Assembly (NCBI GenBank): GCA_030144725.1
Contig: JASKMD010000019.1
Span: 7,552,760 to 7,616,759 of the forward strand
Reading direction: 5' to 3'
Length of the DNA stretch: 64,000 bases
Source of the DNA: Haematococcus lacustris
Lineage: Eukaryota; Chlorophyta; Chlorophyceae; Chlamydomonadales; Haematococcaceae
Each line of letters opens with the position of its first letter. The stretch's first letter is position 1. Of this stretch, positions 32,212 to 44,100 are shown piece by piece. The position numbers were made by a program, and so were the translations under genes. The notes beneath the pieces were generated by a model, which did not search any database, had not been told where the DNA came from, and saw nothing but the letters and a program-made list of their open reading frames with translations.

Positions 32212-33736
32212 CTGAACCCTGCGCCAGCAGCCTCGCTCTCTTCCCCCTCTTCGTCATCCTGGGGTTGATGGCCCCCCTCCCTGCTCTGCTGGGCGCCGCG
32301 CCAGCTGCCTCCGCGCCCACCCCTGTGCCCAGGCCGCCCCTCCTCCTCCTCCTCCTCCATGTCACCAGGTCGTCCTGGGCTGTAAGGAGTCCGCCGCCAC
32401 ACAGGGTCCCCATACTCATCCTCTTCCTGCTAGTTCAGAGTCAGGGTCAGAGTCAGGGTCAAAGTCAGGGTCAGAGTCAGGGCCTTTCCCTCCCCACTTT
32501 TTGACCTTCTTGGTTGCACTGCCAGGGTCAGGGTCAGGGTCAGGGTCAGGGTCAGGGTCAGGGTCAGAGTCATGAGTATGCAATAGGAGATCAAGGTTGC
32601 AGTGCTACTGGATTGTAGGTGGCAGATTGCTGTTATTCTGTCACTATTTATTGTGTTCTGCACTGCCGGCAGTGCCTGTGGCAGTGGCAGTGGGTGGCCA
32701 TGTCATGCAAGACATCACACACTCAACTTGCTGAAGGGTGGGCATCCTTGCAATGGAACAAAGCCACACATCCAAGGTGTGTCCTTGCCACATGCAGCCA
32801 CCGCCATGCAGTGCAGATGAACCGGCAATACCTTGCACAATGCAATGGTGTGACAGTCAAACCGGGTGATGCTGCGATCTAGTGTGGTGGTAGGGTCACA
32901 CCTGGTACACATCTCGGAAGAAGTTCATGCGCCGCAGGCCATGTATATTGTCATACTCTGCTCGCTTTGTGGCATCCCCCAAGACCTCGTACGCCTTGCT
33001 GGCCTGGATGAACGCCTCCGCTGCCCCCTCCTGAGTGTCAGCAGGGTGCCACAACCCAGTGGACAAGATGGGAAGAAGGAGCAGCCATGTCAATGGCCTA
33101 AGCGTGTGTCAATGGGCAGCAGAGTGGCCCTGAAAGAATCAGCGCTCTTGCCAATCTTGCTAACCTCAGCCAGAGCCAGAGCTTGACCCTAAGCCTGGGC
33201 CTGGGCCTAAGCCCTTGTAAAGGTTCTGAACTCCTGGTCACTGGATCATAAGCTGTGGTGTGTGGCAAGCAGTTATTCTGGACCACCAGCCTGGACACCC
33301 TGCTGCCAGACCTACGGTCATTAGCTCCTGCACAAGCTTCAAACATGGTCCGGGCCCTGGCGGGGCGAAGGTGTCTACATACGAGCGTGGCTGCGAGAAT
33401 TCGCTGCGCATGGGAGCTGCCGGGTTCACAGAGATGGAGGTTGTGTGGGTCCATCGCAGGCAGGACAGGGGGCTGTAAGACTAGGCAGACCTGCACCCCT
33501 GGTTTGGGACCTGGCTGGGTGTCCTTAAGAGCTGTCCTGCTGGGTCTACCTTAAGAAAGTCTACCTTAAGAGTTGAATTTCTTCACTTTGACATTCAGAG
33601 CACTAGGCAGAAATCACATTGTGTCAACATCCTTTAGGACCATCACAAAGGGGGCTGTAAGACTAGGTGGCCCTGCACCCCTGGGTTTGCAACCTGCTGG
33701 GGGCCCTGCGCTGCTTCCCTAGCCTCTGCTGAACTC

Positions 33737-33779
<43 letters not shown>

Positions 33780-34129
33780 CCGCTGCTGATGGAGCAGTGT
33801 TGCTGCTTGGAGCTGCAGGCGCTGCTGCTGCTGCTGCAACCTGTCGCTGATCTGGTCCTGCCTGCCAGGGTTATGTTGTAAAATCTGAATGAAAATCTGA
33901 AATTTTCACAACACTGTCTGCAAGCCAGGCAGGGGCTAGTCAAGCACTAGGAGCCAGCGATCCCTCACTACTGGCCCACAGCCTGGTGCTGTTGCCCGAC
34001 CCCTCACCTCCTTGTTGACATCAGGGTGGAGCTCTTTTGCAAGCCGCCTAAAAGCTGTCTTGATCACTTCATCCTCAACGTCAGGCTCAATGCCTAGGAT
34101 GTCGTAGTAGTTGCGCCGCCTGCCACCGC
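32212..34129 (-). CDS. J-domain (DnaJ-like) co-chaperone, partial
   Basis: Three minus-strand exons join in phase. Exon 34129-34008 reads [20 protein letters not shown] and [15 protein letters not shown], which is J-domain helices I and II with the HPD tripeptide that stimulates Hsp70 ATPase. Exon 33030-32902 (after CACTCAG, before GTGTGA) reads [20 protein letters not shown] then YDNIHG, i.e. helix III and the usual end of the domain. Exon 32429-32212 is highly acidic and Arg/Gly-rich ([18 protein letters not shown], then a Glu run). The start exon must lie above 34129; a CAG acceptor at 34130-34132 precedes the first J-domain exon. The protein extends beyond 32212 (phase-2 donor GTGAGG), probably towards 29 kb. 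Compartment cannot be told without the N-terminus. Confidence 0.8.
32430..32572 (+). repeat. CAGGGT/CAGAGT hexamer patches
   Basis: Two short arrays (32436-32485 and 32521-32570) of CAGGGT-type units in an intron of the J-domain gene. Confidence 0.85.
33031..34007 (-). other. Intron 1 between the J-domain exons
   Basis: 977 bp with GTGAGG donor and CACTCAG acceptor on the minus strand. It includes a CTG run at 33738-33777 and two copies of GGGGGCTGTAAGACTAGG (33468 and 33651). No coding sequence was recognised. Confidence 0.6.
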
Positions 34130-35108
34130 CTGATGCAACAAGGTGGGGCAGGTCTTGCGCACAAATTGGCTGCTGTGTCAGCGAGGGAGTCACAAGGTGG
34201 GTAGAGGTGGGACCAGGCAGTGGAGGAGGGCACTGTCTTCCTGGCTGCTGGCCACAGGGTCGCTAACTGGTTGGGCACATCCCGTCCAGGCTTTTCAGAC
34301 AGCCAGGCCGAGCGGATATTGCCGAACAGCAAGGGTACGGTGAGGTAAGGGTGGAAGGGGGGGGCATACATCTAGGTGCTGCAGGTTCGCACCTGCGGCA
34401 GCTGCCACGTGCCTGATTCGTCTTCGTGACTCAGTCGATCGGTACGGGCATGACAGCCTGCAGCTCTGTGCGATGCTTGTAGGTTGAGCCGCGTGTCCGT
34501 TCCTCATATGCCTTGTCTGCAGCTCAAGCGTCGGGGGTTGTCACATACGCGAAACCTGTGTGTGAAACCTTTGTAAAACCCTGTATCGCCCAACGATCGT
34601 GCATGCTGTCATGCGTGCTGCCATGCGGAGGCCACAAGTTGTGGCACAACTTGCCCACATGGTCAGGTCAGTATGTTACCTTGGTCGATACATGGCTACG
34701 CGGTGTCATACTTGCCTCCTTCACAGTCTTTAACAGCGTAGTTTAGAAACACTTCATCAGGCAGCGACGCTTCATTGCTTCTTCTTCTCCTAAGTACATA
34801 GATTACCGGCTACATATCTAACAAGGCGGACTACCATGTGAGTTCATCAGCAGGAAGCTGTTGAGACAACAATGCTCATCATGTATAAAGTCATCCCGTT
34901 CATCCGTTGCTAGGCAGTGAACAGGTAAGTCGTCTTCTACAAGCATAAAGCCTGGCGAGCCTGCCTACCCTCTCGAGGTGTTGTTGGCCCCTGACGGCAC
35001 AGCGCCTTGAGGCCAGGCCGCCAGCACGGCTCGTCCAGCGGGGCTCAGGAAGCAGGCCTCAGGGTCAGGTGCAGGGCCAATGTCAAGGACTCCTGCACCA
35101 CATCCCTG
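34130..35108. other. Intergenic between LRR and J-domain genes
   Basis: Lies downstream of the LRR stop and upstream of the first visible J-domain exon. It must hold the J-domain gene's first exon or exons and promoter and the LRR 3' UTR. I see no decisive start codon or poly(A) signal. Confidence 0.4.
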
Positions 35109-38100
35109 TCAAGCCTTGCTGGCAGCGACTTCTGTCCCTGTCCAGACGTTGACCTCCATCATGGGCTCATGGCCCAGCACCCTGCATGCTCGTGGCACTG
35201 CCGCCGCCAGCCATGCTGGCACCCATGCGGGCCCCATGCCGTCCGCACTATGCGTGACCAGCACTGCGCTGCCCCCCACCCCCTCCGCCCCCTCCTCCAG
35301 CTGGGCAGCCTCCGCCTGCTCCGCCCAGCGGTCAGCAGGGTCTGTGTACAGGTACAGCAGCTGCAGGTCCTTCAGCTGCTCCAGCACCTGGACCACCTCC
35401 TGGCGGCTGATGCCTGGGGCACCTGTGTCAGCTGATGTGCGACCCCCGGGCCCCATCCCTGCTGTCAGAGCAGCAGCAGGGGGGGTTGCCAGTGGGGTGG
35501 GGGCTATCGGCCCCGCCAGCTGCCAGTGCAGCCGGCGCAGAGTGACCACATTGCCCAGGAGCGCAAAGTCGGCATTGCACAAGCGAGGGGGCGGCTGCCG
35601 GGCCGCCCTGGGCTGTGCCTCTGGCTGACCTGCTGGCCCCGCCTGGCCCTTGGAACCTGGGCTGCCACCGCCGCTGTTTGCGTCACCAGGGATTCTGTTG
35701 GGGAGTGGGCCGGGGTCAGGGTCTGTGTCCCAGCCAGTGAGCCAGGACCACCAGGAGGAAAGGCTGAGGCTGGGCCCGCCTGCTGAGCTGGACCGCCTGC
35801 CACCCTTGCCCGGGGGGCTGGCGTCTGGGTCGGGTTTGCCCTGAGCAGCCAGCTGGGATTGCAACACACTGGGCAGGTGCGCCTTCAAGTACCTGCAAGG
35901 CAGGGCAACCATGAAAGTACACTGAGCCAGTGATGCCAGGAAGTGCATGCGTGCAATTGCAGGACGCAGGCAGGGACAAGGGTGAAGGCGGTCCTGGCCT
36001 GAGTGAAGTGTGACATGCCCAGTGTAGCCGTAGGGACCCAGGGTAGGGGGAGGGGGTTGCATGTCCCTTGGTGTTAGTAATAGGTACAATAATGTATAAT
36101 TAGGTATTATAAGGTATTATAGGGTATTTAAGGTAAAACAGGTACGGCTATAAGGGCGGGCTTATAAGACCTTCTAGCAACTCTGACTGTGCCCGGTCTG
36201 CCAGGGGAGGTTTGAAACCGCACCACCGCCTGGCAGGTGGCCTGGGATGGAGCTGCAGCTGGATGCCACTGACCTGTGGCTGCTGCGCCGCATGCGGGCT
36301 GACCAGTCGCTGTCATGGGGTGGGGGGCGCTGCCCAGGCCTGGCCCCGGGGACAGGCGTGGGCAGCAGGGCCGGGGGGCGGGTGTCCCTCACTTCCAGCC
36401 GCTCTAGCCGGGTCAGCTGGGCCAGGGAGTGCATGGCTGAGCTGGACAGGCCACGCACCTGCACGTGAACATGCAGGAATATGCAGGAACATGCACCTGC
36501 ACGTGAACATGATGATGACCAGCATTGCATGATGCTGACACCACCTGGTGGTGGTGGTGGTGATGGTGGCCGTCATGACATTGCATGAGGATGGCAGCAT
36601 GCATTGGTCATACAAAGTAAGCCTAACAGCAGGCAAACCAGCAGCAGCAGGTCGTATGAAGGCAGTTTCCATTGGTCGGGGTCAGGGTCAGGGTCAGGGT
36701 CAGGATTGCCATAGGCTAGCGTGGAACAGTGATGGTGGGTGTGGGTGAGGGACAGCCGTGCCATTTATTTTCCCATAGGGGCGAGTGTACCTCTGTTAGG
36801 TCCAGGTGGGTGAGGTGTGGTGCCGCTGAGAACAGCTGGGACATGCAAGCGTCGGAGGCCTGCATGGGCGCCATGTGAGCATGAGCAAAGTTGAGGGTGG
36901 TGGCTCGGGTGTGAGGTGGCGCTCAACAACACTCCACCATGTGGCTCTGGTGTGAGGTCGCGCCCGCCTACAGCTGGCAGGCACATGAGGAGAGGCCGAG
37001 GGAGGGGATGGGACAGCACGGGATCAAGAAAACAACAAGGGGTGCATCATGGCCGTCTATGTCACCTTCCCCTCAGCCTCACCCCCCACCCAGGGCACCC
37101 CAGCAGCAAGAGATCAGAGATCATTGGCGCAGGCGACGGTGCGTGATGTAGGCAACACGTGACTGGGGTGGGTCGGTAGTGGGGCGGCTCCGACCTGGCA
37201 GTAACACAGCTCCACTGATGCCAGCTTAGCAAGGCGGCCCCCCGGCGTAGCACCACCTGCAGGCGCAAGGCAGCAGCTGGGTCTGGGCCAGGTGAGTTAG
37301 TGGCTCAGGGCCACAGCCAGGCAGGCCACTGGCTGCATGCCTGGGCCACACGCTGGCAGTGGCTGGGGTGTGTGCAGGTGTACAGGCCGTGGCTGTGACC
37401 TCAGACCTCTTCTCAAGCCCGCGCACACAATGTGCCTGGTGTCCTTGGTGTTTTCAGTGATGTGCTCAGAAGGGCTGGACCAGGGCCCTGGGCTCAACGG
37501 CAAGTGGTGCCAGCTGCGGCTGCAGCTGCTAGGTGACAGGTGCTGCGACTGCTAGGTGACAGCTGCTGCGGCTGCTAGGTGACAGCTGCTGCGGCTGCTA
37601 GGTGACAGCTGCTGCGGCTGCTAGGTGACAGAGCCAGGGGACCGTTGAAAAAAGCAGAGGCGGGGGGGTGTTTGGGACAGTGGTAGATGCCAGGGGCTGA
37701 TGCACAGCCCTCTGCTGCCACCACCTCCGCCACCACTACAGCCACTGCTGCCAGGTTTGCTGCTAGACATCCTGGAGGGCAGCAGCCTCACACTTTAACA
37801 TCACTCACCCCCATTGCTGAACTGGGCTGGGATCAGCAGCATCGCCCACCTGCTTTGCCTGGTCTCAGCACCGCATGCTCCAGGACCAGCTTGGTCAGGG
37901 TGGGCGGCAGCCAGTCCAGCAGCACCCTCAGCTGACCTGTAGTTGACACAACAAGCCACACAGCTAGCTGGTGTGAAGGCAGGTGTGAGCAGGCAGCAGG
38001 CGAGCAGGCAGCAGGCTGACTGGCGCACATCAGGCAGGCTAGGTGCAACTGTGCTTGCAGGTAAAGCAAGCTTATACATGGTTAACAAGCACAGCACAGC

Positions 38101-41100
38101 ACAGCACAGCACAGCACAGCACAGCACAGCACAGCACAGCACAGCACAGCACAGCACAGCACAGCACAGCACAGCACAGCACAGCACAGCACAGCAAAAC
38201 ATGGACTTTACCTCTGCCCCCCATCTCCTGTTTGGTCGAGCTGGTATGTGTGAGCTGCCATCCACTTGTGCCTGGGGCACCGTCTGCTCCTCCTTTCTCC
38301 ACTTCCTCCTCCTCCACCCCTTCCTCCCCCTCCTCCGCCTCCTCATCACCATAGCCTGGATCTTCGACATCACTGCCACTTGAGCTGGTATCGTCACCAT
38401 CTGGCATGCAAGCATGCATAGCCAGCACCGTGTCACAAGAGAGGTAAGGGTGGGCTGGCCTGGTGAAGGGCTGGGCCCAGGGGCAGAGCCACCATTCATG
38501 CTCACACACGCCTGGCAGCCCCAAACAGCAGGGGCGGGAGGCAGTGTTTTGTAGCGGTGGTAGTGGATGCAGCCAAGCCAATACAGGTCAAGGTGATGGG
38601 TGATGGGACCAAGCATAAACCAAGCATACAGTACCGTGCGCTTTGCTATACACTGCACGCTGTACTGCCACGCTGTACTGCTTTGAATGTTACGTGACGG
38701 GTTAGAAAGTGCCCAATATTTAGTAGACACGCATGTCCATTTCACAATTGGTCGCCCGACAAACGTTCACAATGTTCTTAGTTTTGTATTGCACTATTAA
38801 GGCGCCCACACGTTTTGACGTTACAAAAGAGTGACATTATACAAGAATTTGGCCAACACTGTATGGGGAAGGGAGGTTCTGGCTAGCTGGGGCCGACAGA
38901 GGGCCGCATGGGGTGGGTGTGGCCCAGTGTGTGAGAGGCTCAAGCCTAAATAGGCATACAAGCTGGGAGCCAGCGCACACCCCTGGTGCTGTGCAGGCTG
39001 TCTGCCAGGGCAACAGCATAGGAGTGCCTGATCAGGCCATGTGGACAGCAGGCACCTTTGCCACACTGCCTTGCACTGGGGCTGCATCCTTGAGCTGCAT
39101 CTGGGCATGCTAGGCAGCGATGAGGCACACCTTGCCTGCCATGCTCTGAACTCAACATCTCATCAACCACATCTCCCTGCCAGCCAGCCGGTCGGCCTGC
39201 CTGCCCACCTGACTACTATCCCCTGCACCAACACAAGCCACACCTCCCTGCCGGCAGGTCAGCCTGCAAGCCTACCCACTAGCTGACCCTGGCTGACCAC
39301 ATCCCCCTGCACAAGCCAGCAGCTTCCTACGTCCCTCACGTCCCACCTTCATCCATCAGAGGAGCAAACAGGGCCAGCTGGCTCAGGCCTGAGAAGCCCC
39401 CGCACAGCAGCGGCAGCGCTTGGGGGTTCACAGGGCCCCACCACCGTGCCATCTGCTGCCCCCCACCCTGGCCCGGGCTCCCCTGTGCACCCCGGCCTGC
39501 TGCTCCCTCCGCTGCTGCTGCTCCTGCTGATCCTGCTGCTCCTGCTGCTGCCAGGGCTGGCAGCAGCACTGGCGGCACCATGCATGACAGGGAGCAGGAG
39601 CTCAGGTGGGGCCAGCTGCGGGTGAGGAGCTGGGCGGTGGGAATGGAGAGGGGCAGCAGCACCCTGTGGCCCACCACTGACACTTCAATCGTCTGCAGGC
39701 AGGCAGGGTTAGGGTTGGGGTTAGGGTTAGGGTTGGGCAGGCAGGGATAGGGCTAGGGTTAGGGAGGCAGGCAGGCAGGGTTAGGGTTAGGGTTAGGGAG
39801 GTTGAAAGTTAGGGTACCCTAACCCTGCCTTACCCTCACCCTAATCCCTTCATTAGACGGCAGGCAGGCAGGCAGACAGGCAGGCAGGCAGCCAGGTGGG
39901 CAGGCAGCTGGGCAAAGTGGGCAGGCCAGCATCCCTCCCTGACCATCCTCCACCATGCTGCTTAGCACGTCAGGGTGTGGCGTTCATTGAAACAGTGTGA
40001 TGATTGCACCTGCAACCCCCACCCCCTTGGCACAACCCATACCTGCAGCGCCACCAGCTTGGACAGCGCTGTGAGGTGCAGGCGGAAGGGGGCTGTGGTG
40101 AGGCGGGCTGGTGCCACGGTGAGACAGAGCTGTGTCAGCTGGGTCAGGGCGCCTATGGCCACCAGGAAGGCGCCGTCATCCGCCTGCGAGCCGCAGCCAG
40201 CGGCATGGATCCGTGACACACTGTGCTTCAAATGTTTGAAGGAGGAGGCTGGAGTGAGAGCGCAGTGAGACTCGATGGCACGCAATTCACAGCAGGTGGC
40301 GAGGGGCCACAGCCAGCGGCCAGGGTCCAAAACACTGTGCGCCCAGCAGGCTGAAAGTAGGGCTGGCAGTAGTGCTGGAGCCTGGAGCACAATCGTCAGG
40401 CCGACACATCAGGCAGTCTCCCTCTCTAGACAGGCAGCAAGGCTGATGGTGGGTTTCCAGGTTGGCAGCGCGATGGCTGTACATCTGGCCCCTGATGACC
40501 CACAGCTATGCTGCCTGCAAGCTTGGATGCGGCCAGGGCCGGTCACGGCTGTAGAAGTGCCATCCAGGCATGAGTCCGTGACTGAGAGAGCTAGGTACTA
40601 GAGGTATGGCTGACATCCTGGCATGAGTCCCTGACTGAAAGAGCCGCTGAATAGCCATTGTAGAAGCAACTAAAGAGTCACCGAAGAGCCACTGAAAAGA
40701 CCACGGACTAGCCAGTGATCAGCCACTTAAGAGCCACTGAATAAGCAATAAAGGGGCCTCTGAGAGAGCCCTTGAACCGTCCCCAGCTTCATGCAGGTTG
40801 AGTTGTGCAGATGCACGGTACTTCCTAAGGTTGCCAGTCTGAATAGCCAGTCACCAGCCACTGACGAGGCAGTGCCTACATACTGAGGAGCCACTGGTTG
40901 AGGCATTGAGCAGGCCATAGCTTCATGCAGGTCCAGCTGTACTGCTGCACGGCACAACTTCACTTCGCGCTGGACCCCAGCAGCTGGGACCTGAGGGCGT
41001 CACCCCGCTGCTGCGGCCGCCTGACCTTGACGCTGGTCAGGCGCAGGCTCCGCAGCTGGTCAGCCAGGCAGAGGGTGCAGTTGGTCAGCAGGGGGGCCAG

Positions 41101-44100
41101 GGCCAGCTCAGGGTCGGCCACCACCGCGCCCAGGGAGGCAACCCTGAGGTCAGGAGGGGGAGGCGGCACACACTGCTGGGTCAGGGGCAGAGGCAGAGGC
41201 AGGGGGAGGAGGGGCGAGGGGGGGCAGGTGGTGGGATGGGCGGGGCGGGGGGGGCTGGGGCAGGAACAGCTCGGGAGGCAGGACGATCTGGCAGAGCTGT
41301 CCTGCTATTGGCACTGAGTCAGCAAAGCGGATCGCTACATGCAGATGACGCTGTTGCTGCTGCAGGGGGTAGCCAGGCCCGGCCACAGCACGGTGGAGCC
41401 CCCTGCTCCCCCGCCTGCTGCGCTGCTCCTCTCAGCTTGCAGCCGGCAGCATCCACCAGGCAGGCTGCAGGGCTGCAGGTGGTCCCAGGTGGTGCTGCCC
41501 ACGGGCCATGCAGGGATATGATGCTGTTCCCATGCAGGGGATCTCTTGAACACCCTGTGCCCTGCAGCCTGCCTGGTGGATGCTGCGGGCTGCAAGCCGA
41601 GGGGAGCAGGGGTGCAGGCAGGGGAGCGGAGGCAGAGGGTGGTGCTGCCAGCTGTCAATGCAAACGTGTGCCCATCCAACTGTGTCTCTACTCCCAGAGC
41701 CACCTGTTGCTGCTGCTGCTGCTGCTGCTGCTACTAGATGATTGCTCTAGTGCACTGCATTGCACTGAACCTCGCCCTGGAAACCTGACAGCTGCTGTGC
41801 CTCGCCCCGTGCCCCCACAGCCGCTGCGCCTTGTGCCCACTCCCCTGTGCCCTGAGCCTCAGTGCCCCTGGCCCTCCTGCTCTCACCTCTCCCCTGACAC
41901 CCTCCCCTCCTCTCCCCCCTGCTGAGCTTCAGTGCCCCAGCCTGCCCCAGGCCCCTCTGCTCGCACCTGTCCACTGCCGGGTGCAGCACCTCCAGCTGTG
42001 GCCCCTGGCTGCAGCCCACCTCAAGGCGCTGGAGCAGGGGGAGGTGGTCACACAGGGTGGCCACACTTGCATGAGTGACCTCCGGGCCCAGGGGGGTCAG
42101 GCTGAGGTTGCGCAGGGCAGTGAGGCGGGACAGCGCCCCTAGCCCCTACGCAGCCCAGGGGGGAGGGGAGGGGAGGGGAGGGTGTCAGGGGAGAGGGTAC
42201 AGATGGTGGGCAAGGGGGCAGAGGGTGCCAGGAAGGGTGTAGACGCAGTGGGAGGGGAGGGGAGGGTGTAAGGGGGGTGGGTGGGCAAGGGTGAAGCTGG
42301 TGTCAGGGAGGGGGTGGGTGCCACCAGGCAGCTGATAGTAAGCCGGTACTGTGAGGGGGGAGGGCTGTGGGGAAGGGGGGGAGGGGGGAAAGGGGGGGAG
42401 GGAAGGGGGGGAGGGGGGAAAGGGGGGGAGGGAAGGGGGGGAGGGGGGAAAGGGGGGGAGGGAAGGGGGGGCTGGTGTGGGCTGTGGTGTAGCTAGCCCC
42501 AGCATGCATGCAATGTCCTGGGTTAGGAGGGTGGGGCGGGAGGGGAGGGAGGACGGAAGAAGAAAAGGGTGGGGGCAGGGGCTTGAGGGTCGGCAAGGGG
42601 AGGCAATATTGCGAGGCCAGGGGCTGTGGGCTGGTGGCCAAGCCAGATGGCCTAGCTAGCCTGTAGCCGCACAGCTTGGGGGTTCCTAAACCCTAACCCT
42701 AACCCCTAACCCCCAAATCTAACCCTAACCCCCAACCCTAAACCTTAGCCCTTAACCCCTGATACCCTGCACTGACTCCCTCTACGTTGGTGCTGCACGA
42801 GGTGCTTGGGCTGGTGCCCGCATAGCCCAGGTGGTGGACAGCTAATGAGTGTGTGTGTGTGCACCACTGAGCCGGGCAGGGTGGGACTGTGCAGGGCGGG
42901 CCAGCACTCACCACGTCTGTGAGGCTGCAGGGGCAGCCCCCCACCACCAGCACCTGCAGGCTGGTCAGGGCAGCCAGGCCTTCGCAGAAGGCAGGGTCCT
43001 CCAGACCTTGGCCACAGGCGGGCAGGACGCGCAGCTCAGTCAGCTGCCGCAGCCCTGGCGCCACACAGGACAAGCAGAGCGCACACTCAAGGTGCAGCGC
43101 CATGGCAGCGTGTGCGGAGTCATGGCAGGGGGGCACCAATAGGCCCCCTATCTCCCCCTCCCCCTCCCCCTCCCCCTCCCCCTCTCCCTCCCCCTCCCCC
43201 TCCCCCTCCCCCTCCTCCTTTTTCCCCCCTACACTGACCCCTTCCCGCCCTGCCCTGCCCCTCTCCTCCCCCCCAGCTTCATCCTTTCCCTGTTCCCAGC
43301 CGTGGCAGTAGGCCGAAATATGCTTGCACCATGCTGCCAGGGGCACCTCCTCCCCCATCTTCCCCTCCCCCTCCCCCTCCTCCACCCCTTCTCCTCCACT
43401 TCGCCCTCCACCTCCATCTTCTCCTCCACCTCCTCCTCCACCCCCCCCTCCATCTCCCCCTCCCCCTCCCCCTCCTCCACCCCTTCTCCTCCACCTCGCC
43501 CTCCCCGCACTTCGCACCCTCCTTCCATCCGTCCCTCCTTGTGTTCCATCATGATTGCATCATGGCGTCAGCGGCAGCGCTGCTGTAACTGCACGAGCAC
43601 TGCTGGTGCGCTGTACTGCAGCAACACTGCAGCACCAGCACCTGCCTGTAAGCACGTGAAAATCCATGGCTGGGCCGTCCAGCCTACCCCCATCCAGCAC
43701 CAGCCGCCTCAACCCTAGCAGCTCCGCCGCCGCCCCCACCACCGCCTGGCCCATGGTCCAGCTGCTGTCTGAGGCGGACACCGTCAGCTGGGTCAGCTGG
43801 GGGAAGCAGGCGCCTGCAGGGCAGCAGGGCGGCAGGCAGGCGGCAGGAGGGGAGGAGGCCTCTCTCGGCCTGTGCACAGCTTGCTGGGCTGGCGGCAGGC
43901 AGAGGGGGCAGGCGGCAGGCAGAGGGGGCAGGCGGCAGGGAGAGGGGGCAGGCGGCAGGCAGAGGGGGCAGGCGGCAGGCAGAGGGGGCAGGCGGCAGGG
44001 AGAGGGGGCAGGCGGCAGGCAGAGGGGGCAGGCGGCAGGGAGAGGGGGCAGGCGGCAGGGAGAGGGGGCAGGCGGCAGGGAGAGGGGGCAGGCGGCAGGC

